Source of the DNA: JBOHCT01 sp050699055
Lineage (GTDB): Bacteria; Actinomycetota; Actinomycetes; Streptosporangiales; JBOHCT01
DNA: 13,671 nucleotides
Assembly: GCA_050699055.1 (NCBI GenBank)
Contig: JBOHCT010000119.1
Location: 1-13,671 of the forward strand
Direction: 5' to 3'
Below the pieces are notes generated by a model that searched no databases, had not been told where the DNA came from, and worked only from the letters and a program-made list of their open reading frames with translations. The stretch's first letter is position 1. Each line of letters starts with the position of its first letter. Of this stretch, positions 5,961-13,671 are shown piece by piece. The position numbers were made by a program, and so were the translations under genes.

Positions 5961-8641
5961 CCGCCGCTCGCCGCTTTCCGGCCGACCTCGCGTTCGACGA
6001 CCCGAAGCGCTTCCTCGATCGAATCCGTCCGCTGACCGCCGCCCTGCGCCACGTCGTCACGGCCACCGCCCCCACCGCCGAGCACTGACGCGACGGGTGA
6101 CACGAGGGCGCCGGCCTTGATGCCGCGCTCGCGGGCGGCGTCGTTGACGGCGACCACGACGACCGGGCGATCCGCGGGCACACCGATGACCGCGGCCACC
6201 GCCGGACGACCGGCGGGCAGCCGTCCGCGTACGTCCAAGGCGAGCCTGCGAACGTCGTCGGCCGTCGTGCCTTCGGGGGCGCGGTGCGCGACCACGGCCA
6301 CACCCGCCACATCGGAGGCACCCCGTACCAGATCGCCCGCGGACTCCAGAACCCGGGCCGAACGCAGCCGCTCGATCTCCTTCTCCGCCTGACGCAGCCG
6401 AACGACAAGCGACTGAACCCGGTCGGGTACCTGGTCCCGCGGCGTCTTGAGCCGCTCGGCCAGCTGCGAGACGAGGAGACTCTCGCGCGCGAGGTAGCGG
6501 AAGGCATCCACCCCCACGAGCGCCTCGACCCTGCGGAGGCCGGCCCCGACCGACGACTCGGAGAGCAGCTTCACGATGCCCAGCTGGCCGGAACGCCGCG
6601 CGTGGGTACCGCCGCACAGCTCGCGAGCGTAGTCGCCGACCTCGACCACCCGCACCTGGTCGCCGTACTTCTCGCCGAACAGCGCCAGCGCACCGATCGA
6701 ACGCGCGTGCTCGAGGTCCGTCACGAACGCCCGGACCTCGAGGTCGTCCTGCAGGGTGGCGTTGATCTCGGCCTCGACATCGGCGAGCACGGACGGGCGC
6801 ACCGCGCCCGGCGACGTGAAGTCGAAACGGAAGCGTCCCGGGGAGTTCTCCGACCCCGCCTGCGCGGCCGACTCACCGAGCGCCCGTCGGAAGGCCTGGT
6901 GGGTCATGTGGGTCGCCGTATGCGACCGGGAGATCGCCAGCCTCCGGTCGAGGTCGACCTCGGCGTACGACCCGAGACCGACGATCACCTCGCCGGCACG
7001 CACCTTCGCGCGGTGGACGACCAGGCCAGGAAGCGGGGCCTGGACGTCGAGCACCTCAGCCTCCGCGCCCCCGTCGAACATGATGCGCCCCTGGTCGGCT
7101 AGCTGACCGCCGCCCTCGGCGTAGAAGGGAGTGCGGTCCAGAACGAGCTCGACCTCATCGCCCTCGGCCGCCGCCGGCACGGACGCCCCGCCGACGAGCA
7201 CGCCCACGACCCTGCCTTCTGCGGCGACGTCGTCGTAACCGGTGAACACCGACGTGCCGCCAGTGTCGAGTACCCCGCGGTAGACCGACACGTCTGTCAG
7301 GCCCACCTTGCGCGCCGCCGCGTCGGCCTTGGCACGCTGCCGCTGCTCCTCCATCAGCCGGCGGAAGCCCTCCTCGTCGACAGAGAGCCCCTGCTCATCG
7401 GCCATCTCGAGGGTGAGGTCGATCGGGAAACCGTACGTGTCGTGCAGGATGAACGCGCGATCTCCTGACAGGGTCGCGGAACCGCGCCGTTTGGTCTCGG
7501 CGACCGCGGTGTCGAAGAGGCTGGTGCCGGTCTTGAGGGTCGCGAGGAACGACGCTTCCTCCGCGTCGGTGGTGGTATGGATGCGCGCCGCGTCCTTGGC
7601 CAGCTCCGGGAACTGCGGGCTCATCGCGTCGATCGTGACGGCCACCAGCTGATGCATCGCGCCCTGCTCGCCGGCGCCGAGCAGCCGGAGGTTGCGGACG
7701 CTACGGCGCAGGATGCGGCGCAGGACGTAACCGCGGCCCTCGTTGCTCGGCAACACCCCGTCGCTCACCAGCATGATCGCCGCGCGCACGTGATCGGCGA
7801 CGATCCGCAGCGAGACGTCCGCTTTGGGGTCGCTGCCGTACCTCCGCCCCGCGATCTCCGCTGCCAAGTCCAGCACGGGCCGGGTCGTGTCGATCTCATA
7901 GAGATTGTCGACACCCTGCAGGACCGCCGCCATGCGCTCCAGGCCCATGCCGGTGTCGATGTTCTTGGTCGGCAGCTCGCCGAGGATCGGAAAGTCGTCC
8001 TTGCCTGCGCCATCGCCGCGTTCGTACTGCATGAACACGAGGTTCCACACCTCGAGATAGCGGTCCTCGTTGGCGATCGGGCCGCCCTCGCGGCCGTACT
8101 CGGGGCCGCGGTCGTAGAAGATCTCCGAGGACGGGCCGCACGGACCCGGCACCCCCATCGACCAGTAGTTGTCCTCCATGCCGCGACGCTGGATGCGGCC
8201 CTCCGGCACGCCGACGGCGTCCCGCCAGATGCCGGCGGCCTCGTCATCGTCCAGATAGACGGTCACCCACAACTTGTCCTCAGGGAAGCCGAAACCGCCC
8301 TCGGGGACCGGCTGCGTGAGCAACTCCCAGGCGTACGGAATCGCCTTCGCCTTGAAGTAGTCGCCGAAAGAGAAGTTGCCGAGCATCTGGAGGAACGACG
8401 CGTGCCTGGCCGTCTTGCCGACCTCATCGATGTCGACGGTGCGCACGCACTTCTGTGCGCTTGTCGCGCGCGGGTGAGGCGGCCTCTGTTGGCCGAGGAA
8501 GTACGGCTTGAACGGCGCCATGCCCGCGTTGATGAGCAGCAGGGTCGGGTCATCGGCGATGAGGGAGGCGGAAGGCACGACGAGGTGGTCGCGTTCTTCG
8601 AAAAACCGCAGGAAGCGGCGGCGGATCTCTGCCGACTCCAT
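5957..8641 (-). CDS. alaS: Alanyl-tRNA synthetase
   Basis: AlaRS charges tRNA-Ala and hydrolyses mischarged Ser- and Gly-tRNA-Ala. The 894-residue protein is full length. The class II aminoacylation domain is at the N-terminus (INAGMAPFKPYFLG at 37-50, SAQKCVRTVDIDEVGKTARH at 61-80, LGNFSFGDYF at 87-96, GCGPSSEI-type PGPCGPSSEI at 165-174, DTGMGLERM at 229-237). The editing domain has the zinc ligands His574 and His578 in HTATH plus Cys676 and His680 in CGGTH, so proofreading should be intact. The C-terminal C-Ala/DHHA1 part holds a glycine-rich ending (GGGGGGRDDVAQGGG, 855-869). The ATG shares one base with the upstream stop (TGATG). Its GTGA overlap with ruvX continues the coupled run. Confidence 0.98.
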   Translation of the reverse strand: MESAEIRRRFLRFFEERDHLVVPSASLIADDPTLLLINAGMAPFKPYFLGQQRPPHPRATSAQKCVRTVDIDEVGKTARHASFLQMLGNFSFGDYFKAKAIPYAWELLTQPVPEGGFGFPEDKLWVTVYLDDDEAAGIWRDAVGVPEGRIQRRGMEDNYWSMGVPGPCGPSSEIFYDRGPEYGREGGPIANEDRYLEVWNLVFMQYERGDGAGKDDFPILGELPTKNIDTGMGLERMAAVLQGVDNLYEIDTTRPVLDLAAEIAGRRYGSDPKADVSLRIVADHVRAAIMLVSDGVLPSNEGRGYVLRRILRRSVRNLRLLGAGEQGAMHQLVAVTIDAMSPQFPELAKDAARIHTTTDAEEASFLATLKTGTSLFDTAVAETKRRGSATLSGDRAFILHDTYGFPIDLTLEMADEQGLSVDEEGFRRLMEEQRQRAKADAAARKVGLTDVSVYRGVLDTGGTSVFTGYDDVAAEGRVVGVLVGGASVPAAAEGDEVELVLDRTPFYAEGGGQLADQGRIMFDGGAEAEVLDVQAPLPGLVVHRAKVRAGEVIVGLGSYAEVDLDRRLAISRSHTATHMTHQAFRRALGESAAQAGSENSPGRFRFDFTSPGAVRPSVLADVEAEINATLQDDLEVRAFVTDLEHARSIGALALFGEKYGDQVRVVEVGDYARELCGGTHARRSGQLGIVKLLSESSVGAGLRRVEALVGVDAFRYLARESLLVSQLAERLKTPRDQVPDRVQSLVVRLRQAEKEIERLRSARVLESAGDLVRGASDVAGVAVVAHRAPEGTTADDVRRLALDVRGRLPAGRPAVAAVIGVPADRPVVVVAVNDAARERGIKAGALVSPVASVLGGGGGGRDDVAQGGGQRTDSIEEALRVVEREVGRKAASGG

Positions 8642-8889
8642 CAGTACGGGTCCTCTATCTGATCAACTGTGGCGTTGTTGTTCGGCGGGGCGTTCGCCGC
8701 CAGGGCCGCGCGCAGCTCAGCCTCCCGCTCCCCCGCGGCGATACGGACGTCGTCGATGAAGGAGCGGGTACGCTCCGTGACATTCTGTGCGATGCCTTCG
8801 GGTGTCAGCGCGTGTGCGGCACGCGACGCTCTGCGCATGGCGTAAACACCCAGGGCGGCACCGGCTCCGAGGTAGAAGAGGCGCCTCAC
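8641..8889 (-). CDS. Small conserved actinobacterial protein (DUF6167-like)
   Basis: This is an 82-residue protein of unknown function. The first 20 residues (MRRLFYLGAGAALGVYAMRR) form a short hydrophobic, probably membrane-associated segment. It is followed by an amphipathic helical stretch with the typical LTPEGIAQNVTERTRSFIDDV and GEREAELRAAL patterns. Small proteins like this sit between the DUF948 gene and alaS in Streptomyces and relatives, which is the main reason for the call. The GTG start overlaps the DUF948 stop (GTGA), and its stop overlaps the alaS ATG (TGATG). Function cannot be inferred beyond probable co-expression with the neighbours. Confidence 0.8.
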   Translation of the reverse strand: MRRLFYLGAGAALGVYAMRRASRAAHALTPEGIAQNVTERTRSFIDDVRIAAGEREAELRAALAANAPPNNNATVDQIEDPY

Positions 8890-9275
8890 CCTCGCACGAC
8901 CTTCCGCTCCGAGCGCAGCTCGCGACGCCGCCGACCGCTGATCGCCCTCCGCACACCGTATGTGAGAGAGGCCGCCTTCACGGCGGGTCCGGTGAGCACC
9001 ACCGAGGCCAGCGCGCTCAACGTGGCCGCCTGGCCGCTCACGACCTCGACGTCGCGGGTAACCGCGTCGACACGGCGTAGCTCCGCGTCGGCACGCGCGA
9101 CGGTCGTGTTCAGGTCGTCAAGAAGGGGGGCGGCGCGCTCGGCCATCCCCGAGACGAGCTTGGCGGCTTCGTTCAGGACGCGGACGAGCCGCACCAAGGC
9201 GAACGCGACAAAACACACGAGAATCGCCCAGAAGATCGCGACGATCAGGGCCGCGAGCTGTCCACCAGTCAACAT
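8886..9275 (-). CDS. DUF948 membrane-anchored protein
   Basis: This 129-residue protein has one N-terminal transmembrane helix (about 8-30, AALIVAIFWAILVCFVAFALVRL). A long predicted coiled helix follows (about 31-85, LNEAAKLVSGMAERAAPLL), then a conserved end LTYGVRRAISGRRRRELR with a strongly basic tail. This matches the DUF948 family found next to alaS in many actinobacteria. The function is unknown, and a cell-envelope role is only a guess. The ATG at 9275 has a GGAG motif 12 bases upstream, longer than ideal, and no better start was found. It is the first gene of the coupled run ending in aroE. Confidence 0.88.
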   Translation of the reverse strand: MLTGGQLAALIVAIFWAILVCFVAFALVRLVRVLNEAAKLVSGMAERAAPLLDDLNTTVARADAELRRVDAVTRDVEVVSGQAATLSALASVVLTGPAVKAASLTYGVRRAISGRRRRELRSERKVVRG

Positions 9276-9325
9276 GGGACCGCGCCACTCCTTCGCCTAC
9301 AGTGGAAAACGCTGGGTGCGTGGTC

Positions 9326-9355
9326 GGACACCTCCGGTCACCGCCGGGGCTGTCC
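9326..9355 (-). other. Hairpin between rarA and the DUF948 gene
   Basis: The 87-base gap after rarA holds GGACA and TGTCC arms enclosing CCGG, CGGTGA, CCGG, giving a nested stem-loop on the minus strand. No T-tract follows. It could be a weak or factor-dependent terminator for rarA, or a leader structure for the DUF948-alaS unit. I saw no convincing promoter motif in the gap. Confidence 0.3.
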
Positions 9356-9362
9356 TCAGACC

Positions 9363-10697
9363 CTACCGTGAGCGCGCCTCGCCTCGGAGACGCTTGCGGA
9401 TCCTGTCCACAACCTCGCCGAGCGGGCGCTCCGCGCCGTGCGGACCGGGGTGGTAGTACTCCCGGTCGGCGACCGTCTCCGGAGCATAGCGCTGCCCGAC
9501 GATGCCCTCCTCGACGTCGTGTGGATAACGGTAGCCCTGCCCGTGACCGAGACGCCCTGAGCCGGGGTAGTGGGCGTCGCGGAGATGGGCGGGCACCGGC
9601 CCGACCCGGCCGGCTCGTACGTCCGCGAGAGCCGCGTCGACGGCCTTGATGACAGCGTTGGACTTCGGCGCGAGGGCGAGGTGGATGACCGCCTGGGCGA
9701 GATTGATCCGCGCCTCGGGGAGACCGACGTACTCGACGGCGTGGGCCGCGGCCATCGCGACCCGCAGGCCGCTCGGGTCCGCCATGCCGACGTCCTCGCT
9801 CGCGAGGATCACCAACCTGCGTGCGACGAAGCGGGGGTCCTCGCCCGCTTCGATCATCCGAGCCAGATAGTGCAGCGCGGCATCGACATCGCTGCCCCTG
9901 ATGCTCTTGATGAACGCGCTCGTGACGTCGTAATGCTGGTCCCCCTCACGGTCGTACCGCACCGCGGCGCGATCGACCGCGCGCTCCAGCGTGGCCAGGG
10001 AGATCGTGCCGTCCGCCGACGCGGCCGCTTCGAGGTAGGTGAGCGCGCGGCGGGCGTCGCCGCCAGCGAGACGCACGAGATGATCCTCGGCCGCGGGGTC
10101 GATGTCCACTCGTCCCCCGAGACCGTCGTCGTCCGCCAAACCTCGACGAACGACCTCCCTGATGTCCCCGTCCGACAACGGCTCAAGGGTGAGCAGGAGC
10201 GACCGGGAGAGGAGCGGGCCGACGACCGAGAAGAAGGGATTCTCCGTCGTCGCGCCGATGAACGTCACCCAGTGGTTCTCCACGGCGGGCAGCAACGCGT
10301 CCTGCTGGGCCTTGTTGAAGCGGTGCACCTCGTCGACGAACAGTACGGTCTGGGCGCCGGTAAGGCCGAGCTCCCGCCGGGCGCCGTCGATGGCGGCGCG
10401 CACGTCACGGACGCCCGCGGACACGGCCGACAGTTCCACGAAGTGACGCTTGGTCGTGCGGCTCACGACGTACGCGAGGGTGGTCTTGCCGGTCCCCGGA
10501 GGTCCCCACAGGAGCAGCGACATGGGGAGGCCGCGCTCGACGAGCTGTCGCAGCGGCGTGCCTGGCCCCAGCAGGTGCCGCTGCCCGACGACGTCGTCGA
10601 GCGCCTCGGGACGCATGCGCACCGCCAGTGGGGCGGCCGCGCGCTCGGCATCGGCGGCCGCGTCGTCGAACAGGCTCTCGCGCTGCTGGCGTGCCAC
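9363..10697 (-). CDS. rarA: Replication-associated recombination protein A (AAA+ ATPase)
   Basis: RarA (MgsA) is a clamp-loader-like AAA+ ATPase that acts at stalled replication forks and interacts with SSB in characterised bacteria. The 444-residue protein has MRPEALDDVVGQRHLLG (28-44), Walker A GPPGTGKTT (65-73), Walker B VLFVDEVHRFN (118-128), sensor 1 GATTENP (148-154), a likely arginine finger in LLSRS (162-166) and sensor 2 GDARRALT. The C-terminal tetramerisation part shows DQHYDVTSAFIKSIRGSDVD and LVILASEDVGMADP. The last conserved block is YRYPHDVEEGIVGQRYAP. The start is GTG at 10697 with only a weak purine stretch upstream. It lies 98 bases downstream of aspS, a pairing frequent in actinobacteria. 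Confidence 0.96.
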   Translation of the reverse strand: MARQQRESLFDDAAADAERAAAPLAVRMRPEALDDVVGQRHLLGPGTPLRQLVERGLPMSLLLWGPPGTGKTTLAYVVSRTTKRHFVELSAVSAGVRDVRAAIDGARRELGLTGAQTVLFVDEVHRFNKAQQDALLPAVENHWVTFIGATTENPFFSVVGPLLSRSLLLTLEPLSDGDIREVVRRGLADDDGLGGRVDIDPAAEDHLVRLAGGDARRALTYLEAAASADGTISLATLERAVDRAAVRYDREGDQHYDVTSAFIKSIRGSDVDAALHYLARMIEAGEDPRFVARRLVILASEDVGMADPSGLRVAMAAAHAVEYVGLPEARINLAQAVIHLALAPKSNAVIKAVDAALADVRAGRVGPVPAHLRDAHYPGSGRLGHGQGYRYPHDVEEGIVGQRYAPETVADREYYHPGPHGAERPLGEVVDRIRKRLRGEARSR

Positions 10698-10716
10698 GAC
10701 CCGACCCTACCCGGCG

Positions 10717-10738
10717 GTCTGGCGCCCGGCCGCCTGAC
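10717..10738 (-). other. Hairpin in the aspS-rarA gap
   Basis: On the minus strand GTCAGGCG, GCCGGG, CGCCAGAC pairs over 8 positions with one A-A mismatch. It lies in the 98-base gap, about 20 bases before the rarA start. No T-tract is present. It may reduce read-through from aspS or shape rarA translation. Confidence is low. Confidence 0.3.
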
Positions 10739-10795
10739 TGTCCCCGCGTCTGAGCTTCCACGCCACTCGCGACGCCTACTGGCAGATAACGGCGC

Positions 10796-12586
10796 TCAGC
10801 GACGCTCGTCGGGACGTGTCTCGCCGCCCGGCTCGGTCGCCGGCGGAGCCTTCTCCTGTGGCCTGGCGTCGATGCCAGCCTCCTTGCGCTGGGCGGCCGT
10901 GATCGGGGTCGGCGCTCCGGTCAGCGGGTCGTAACCAGACGCGGTCTTGGGAAAGGCGATGACCTCGCGGATCGACTCGACGTCGGCGAGCAGCGCGCAG
11001 ATGCGGTCCCAGCCGAGCGCGATCCCCCCGTGCGGCGGCGGCCCGTAGGTGAACGCCTCGAGCAGGAACCCGAACTTCTCCTCGGTCTCGTCCTTGGACA
11101 GCCCGAGCACATCGAAGACGCGCTGCTGCACGTCGGCCCGGTGGATACGAACCGAGCCGCTCGCGACCTCGCTGCCGTTGAGGACGAGATCGTAGGCGTT
11201 CGCGAGCGCGTGCTCGGGGTCGTCCTGGAAGGACTCCTCCCACTTCGGGACGGGCGAGGTAAACGGGTGGTGCACCGCAGACCAGCGGTCGTCGTCGCCG
11301 CGCTCGAACATGGGGAAGTCGACGACCCAGAGAAACTCCCACCGCGAGGCGTCGATGAGCCCACAGCGCTCGCCGATCGACGACCGGGCGGCACCGAGCA
11401 GCTCCTGGGACCTGGCCGGCTCCCCGGCCGCGAAGAACACGCAGTCACCTGGCTTCGCCCCTGCCGCATCCGCGAGTCCCGCGCGCTCAGCGCCGGAAAG
11501 GTTCCTTGCGACCGGGCCACCGAGCGATCCGTCGTCGCCGACCAAGACGTACGCGAGGCCTTTCGCCCCCCGGGCTTTCGCCCATCGCTGCCAGTCGTCG
11601 AGCTCGCGACGGGTCTGGGACGCGCCGCCCGGCATGACGACCGCGCCGACGTACGGCTGTTGGAAGACACGGAACGGGGTGTCCACGAAGTACGCGGTCA
11701 GGTCGGCGAGCTCGCAGCCGAAGCGTACGTCCGGCTTGTCCGACCCGTAGTGGGCCATCGCGTCCTGATAGGTCATCCGCGGGAAGGGGCGTGGCGGGTC
11801 ATAGCCGTGGAGACCCTGCCAGAGCCGGGCGATCACCGCTTCCCCGACCGCGAGCACGTCGTCACGGTCAATGAAGCTCATCTCGATGTCGATCTGGCTG
11901 AACTCGGGCTGCCTGTCGGCGCGGAAGTCCTCGTCACGGAAGCACCGCGCCAACTGGTAGTACCGCTCCATGCCGCCGACCATGAGCAGCTGCTTGAACA
12001 GCTGCGGCGACTGCGGCAGCGCGTACCACCGGCCCGGCTGCAGCCGTACGGGCACGAGGAAATCGCGGGCCCCTTCGGGGGTGGAGCGCGTGAGATAGGG
12101 CGTCTCGATCTGGACAAACCCGTGCTCGCGCATGACCTCGCCGACGAGGTACATCGCCTCCGAGCGCAGGCGCAGCGCGCGGGCGGGGCCCTCCCGGCGC
12201 AGGTCGAGGTAGCGGTACTTGAGTCGGGCCTCCTCGCTCACGCCCGCGTCCTGGGCGCCGTCGACGGGGAACGGCAGCGGCGCCGCCTCGGAGAGGACGT
12301 CGACCTCGCCCGCCACGACCTCGACGTCGCCGGTCGGCAGATCCGGGTTCTCGTTGCCCGAGGGCCTGGTCCGCACGTCACCGGCGATCCTGACGCAGTA
12401 CTCGGCACGCAGGTCGTGGACGGCCGCGTCCTCGCGGATCACGACCTGCACCACGCCGGACGCGTCGCGAAGGTCGATAAAGGCGACGCCGCCGTGGTCA
12501 CGTCGCCTGGCCACCCAACCGGCGAGGACAACCTCCCGGCCGGCGTCCTCCCTGCGGAGGATCCCAGCCCCATGGGTGCGGATCAC
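10796..12586 (-). CDS. aspS: Aspartyl-tRNA synthetase, non-discriminating signature (Asp/Asn)
   Basis: AspRS charges tRNA-Asp and, in non-discriminating forms, also tRNA-Asn for later amidation by GatCAB. The 596 residues show the N-terminal OB-fold (GWVARRRDHGGVAFIDLRD, 23-41), motif 1 region RYLDLRR (125-131), motif 2 CFRDEDFRADRQPEFSQIDI (215-234), the bacterial GAD insertion (about 290-420) and motif 3 GGIALGWDRICALL (520-533). His31 and the Gly of RPSGNENP (Gly77) correspond to His31 and Gly83, the residues reported for the non-discriminating enzyme of Pseudomonas aeruginosa. E. coli has Leu and Lys there. The start is GTG at 12586 with GGGAGAGG 5 bases upstream. hisS, often upstream in actinobacteria, is not present. 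Confidence 0.97.
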   Translation of the reverse strand: MIRTHGAGILRREDAGREVVLAGWVARRRDHGGVAFIDLRDASGVVQVVIREDAAVHDLRAEYCVRIAGDVRTRPSGNENPDLPTGDVEVVAGEVDVLSEAAPLPFPVDGAQDAGVSEEARLKYRYLDLRREGPARALRLRSEAMYLVGEVMREHGFVQIETPYLTRSTPEGARDFLVPVRLQPGRWYALPQSPQLFKQLLMVGGMERYYQLARCFRDEDFRADRQPEFSQIDIEMSFIDRDDVLAVGEAVIARLWQGLHGYDPPRPFPRMTYQDAMAHYGSDKPDVRFGCELADLTAYFVDTPFRVFQQPYVGAVVMPGGASQTRRELDDWQRWAKARGAKGLAYVLVGDDGSLGGPVARNLSGAERAGLADAAGAKPGDCVFFAAGEPARSQELLGAARSSIGERCGLIDASRWEFLWVVDFPMFERGDDDRWSAVHHPFTSPVPKWEESFQDDPEHALANAYDLVLNGSEVASGSVRIHRADVQQRVFDVLGLSKDETEEKFGFLLEAFTYGPPPHGGIALGWDRICALLADVESIREVIAFPKTASGYDPLTGAPTPITAAQRKEAGIDARPQEKAPPATEPGGETRPDERR

Positions 12587-12848
12587 GAAAGCCTCTCCCC
12601 CACCGGGTACGCCCGTCCCGTCCGGATGTGTCCGTATCTGCGCTGTCCAGGGCCACTTCAGCGGAGCGCTGGCGGAGCCCCTCCGGTGCTGTCCCGGGCG
12701 GGTTTGTTACCGCTGATATGGCCGGATCGGCCCACAGCCTATCGTCCGGGAAGGCAGGCCAACGTATCCAAGTAAGCGGCCCACCGGACGACGACGAGTC
12801 GCGCGGGTCATCCTCGATCCGCCCGCGAGGAGAGACCGGAAATAGGGT
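12587..12848. other. Intergenic region upstream of aspS without a convincing gene
   Basis: About 260 bases should carry the aspS promoter. Candidate -10 boxes on the minus strand are TACGTT (12766-12761) and TAGGCT (12741-12736). The latter has TTGGCC 15 bases upstream, a spacing too short to be convincing. Small GC-rich stem-loops such as CGGAG GGG CTCCG occur near 12680. A 91-codon open frame (12982-12707, minus) crosses the region, but its codon usage is unlike the neighbouring genes and I see no family resemblance. I saw no T-box or tRNA. Confidence 0.4.
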
Positions 12849-12993
12849 CTACGTGGGCCGGCGCGGTTGGCCGGGCGACCCGCCCCCGAGACGTGCAGGG
12901 ACTGTGGGCGCGTAGAACTTTTCCACGCCGCTATTTCGGGATGAATGCCCCAGTTGCCGCCCGAGCCGGCACGTGGCGCCATGCGGGCGTCAT
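12849..12993 (-). pseudogene. Frameshifted 5' remnant of a DoxX-like membrane protein gene
   Basis: An ATG at 12993 preceded by GGAGGAGGA opens a 20-codon frame, MTPAWRHVPARAATGAFIPK, ending at TAG (12931). Shifting by one base at the AAA near 12934-12936 continues as NSGVEKFYAPTVPARL to a stop at 12851-12849. Joined, this gives RHVPARAATGAFI-x-NSGVEK, which resembles the start of a family of small actinobacterial DoxX-like membrane proteins that begin RHLPARAATGAFILNSGLSK or similar. That comparison is from memory. The rest of the protein (about 130 residues) is not visible downstream. I infer a decayed gene that once followed dps, whose stop lies 32 bases upstream. The alternative is a functional 20-residue peptide or leader. 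Confidence 0.4.
12910..12928 (-). other. Hairpin just after the 20-codon reading frame
   Basis: The minus strand reads GCGTGGAA, AAG, TTCTACGC, an 8-bp stem with one G-U pair, beginning 2 bases after the TAG stop of the short frame. There is no T-tract. It could be a stop signal for the dps transcript, or chance within the DoxX-like remnant, since the same bases encode VEKFYA in the shifted frame. Confidence 0.3.
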
Positions 12994-13025
12994 CTGTTCC
13001 TCCTCCATCCTCTGGAGTCGGATAC

Positions 13026-13616
13026 TCAGGACACCGCCTCAGCGCCGCGCGCGAGAGGGGTGTCGACGAGGTGCTCGGCGAGGAACCACGCCTGCATCTC
13101 TCCGGTGCGGATCACATCCGAGACGAGCAGATCGTTGGTGCCGTCGTCACCCTGGGCAACCACCCTGGCCGCGGCGTCGTGGGCCTCGGTGAGGATGATC
13201 TCGTGCCCCTCCAGCAGCCGGGACAGCATGGCCGGCACTTCCTCGGCCCCGTTCGGCGGCCGGGGCACCTGGGTAATCTCCGCGACGTGCCGCGGGTCGC
13301 CGACCGCCACCCCGCCGAGGGTCTGCACCCGCTCGGCGAGACCATCGACGAGGGCGAGCTGCTCACCGGCGTGCTTGTCGAGCAGCAGGTGCAGCTGATA
13401 GAAGGTGTGCCCGCGGACCAGCCAGTGGTGCTTCTTGTACAGGGCATACAGAATCTGGGTGTCGGCCAAGACACGGTTCAGCCGCTGACACGAATACATC
13501 CGCGCGTCATACGACAGGCCGAGGGGGAACTGCCGGACCGTACCGAAGGCCTGGATCTCCCCGCCGTGCTGGTGCAGCCACGGCTGACTGTGCTCCTGCC
13601 GGGTCGTGGTGGCCAT
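13026..13616 (-). CDS. dps: Dps family ferritin-like DNA-protection protein
   Basis: Dps forms a hollow 12-subunit shell that oxidises and stores iron, protecting DNA from Fenton damage in starvation or oxidative stress. In the 196 residues every ferroxidase ligand is present at canonical spacing: His64 (in HHW), His76 (in QLH), Asp80, Asp91 and Glu95 (in DGLAER). These correspond to His31, His43, Asp47, Asp58 and Glu62 of Listeria Dps. An N-terminal tail of about 40 residues precedes the four-helix bundle. It contains several His but few Lys, so DNA binding by the tail is uncertain. The ATG at 13616 has AAGGGAG 5 bases upstream. The promoter lies at or beyond the window edge. It is unrelated in function to aspS downstream and is probably a separate transcription unit. 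Confidence 0.93.
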   Translation of the reverse strand: MATTTRQEHSQPWLHQHGGEIQAFGTVRQFPLGLSYDARMYSCQRLNRVLADTQILYALYKKHHWLVRGHTFYQLHLLLDKHAGEQLALVDGLAERVQTLGGVAVGDPRHVAEITQVPRPPNGAEEVPAMLSRLLEGHEIILTEAHDAAARVVAQGDDGTNDLLVSDVIRTGEMQAWFLAEHLVDTPLARGAEAVS

Positions 13617-13671
13617 GGCACTCCCTTCTGGGAATCAGCCGGGGTGGGCGGGACGGCCGACACCACAGGTG

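Noticed and set aside
11030..12775. Long plus-strand open frame opposite aspS, and similar plus-strand frames opposite rarA, alaS, mltG and the ABC genes
   Set aside because: These are antisense shadows of well-identified genes in high-GC DNA. Their translations are rich in Arg, Pro and His and show no family motifs or ribosome binding sites.
12707..12982. 91-codon minus-strand frame between the dps and aspS genes
   Set aside because: It has no ribosome binding site of its own, its third-position base use is unlike the neighbours, and it resembles no family I know. Part of it is the shifted frame of the DoxX-like remnant.

Overview
The window is GC-rich chromosomal DNA with every recognisable gene on the minus strand. 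The protein families and gene order (DUF948, a DUF6167-like protein, alaS, ruvX, mltG, aroE, with rarA and aspS just upstream) point to an actinobacterium (Actinomycetes). I cannot name a genus. Most of the content is housekeeping: translation, cell-wall synthesis, shikimate synthesis and replication maintenance. I found no CRISPR array, phage, toxin-antitoxin pair or defence island.

In transcription order (right to left) the layout is as follows. A Dps ferritin-like gene comes first (13616-13026), followed by what looks like a decayed, frameshifted start of a DoxX-like membrane-protein gene (12993-12849) and about 260 bp without a convincing gene. Then come aspS (12586-10796) and rarA (10697-9363). 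Next is a tightly packed run: DUF948, DUF6167-like, alaS, ruvX, mltG and aroE (9275-3314). Its genes overlap by 1 to 8 bases or lie 3 bases apart, so it is probably one translationally coupled operon.

A 171-bp element with 25-bp terminal inverted repeats (3137-3307) separates aroE from a second coupled unit made of a MarR-type regulator, an ABC ATPase and an ABC-2 permease (3100-580). This looks like a self-regulated export cassette. The last gene is infC (IF3), whose 3' end is cut off by the window edge. It appears to start at a rare ATC codon behind a strong ribosome binding site. It is preceded by a leader of about 245 nt with three good hairpins and an extended -10 promoter that lies inside the unusual C-terminal extension of the permease.

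The observations most worth a second look are the inverted-repeat element, the infC leader with its ATC start, the permease tail that overlaps the infC promoter, and the DoxX-like remnant. Smaller points are the sequence signature of a non-discriminating AspRS and a 24-bp in-frame repeat that builds the basic N-terminus of MltG. I saw no clearly new multi-gene system.
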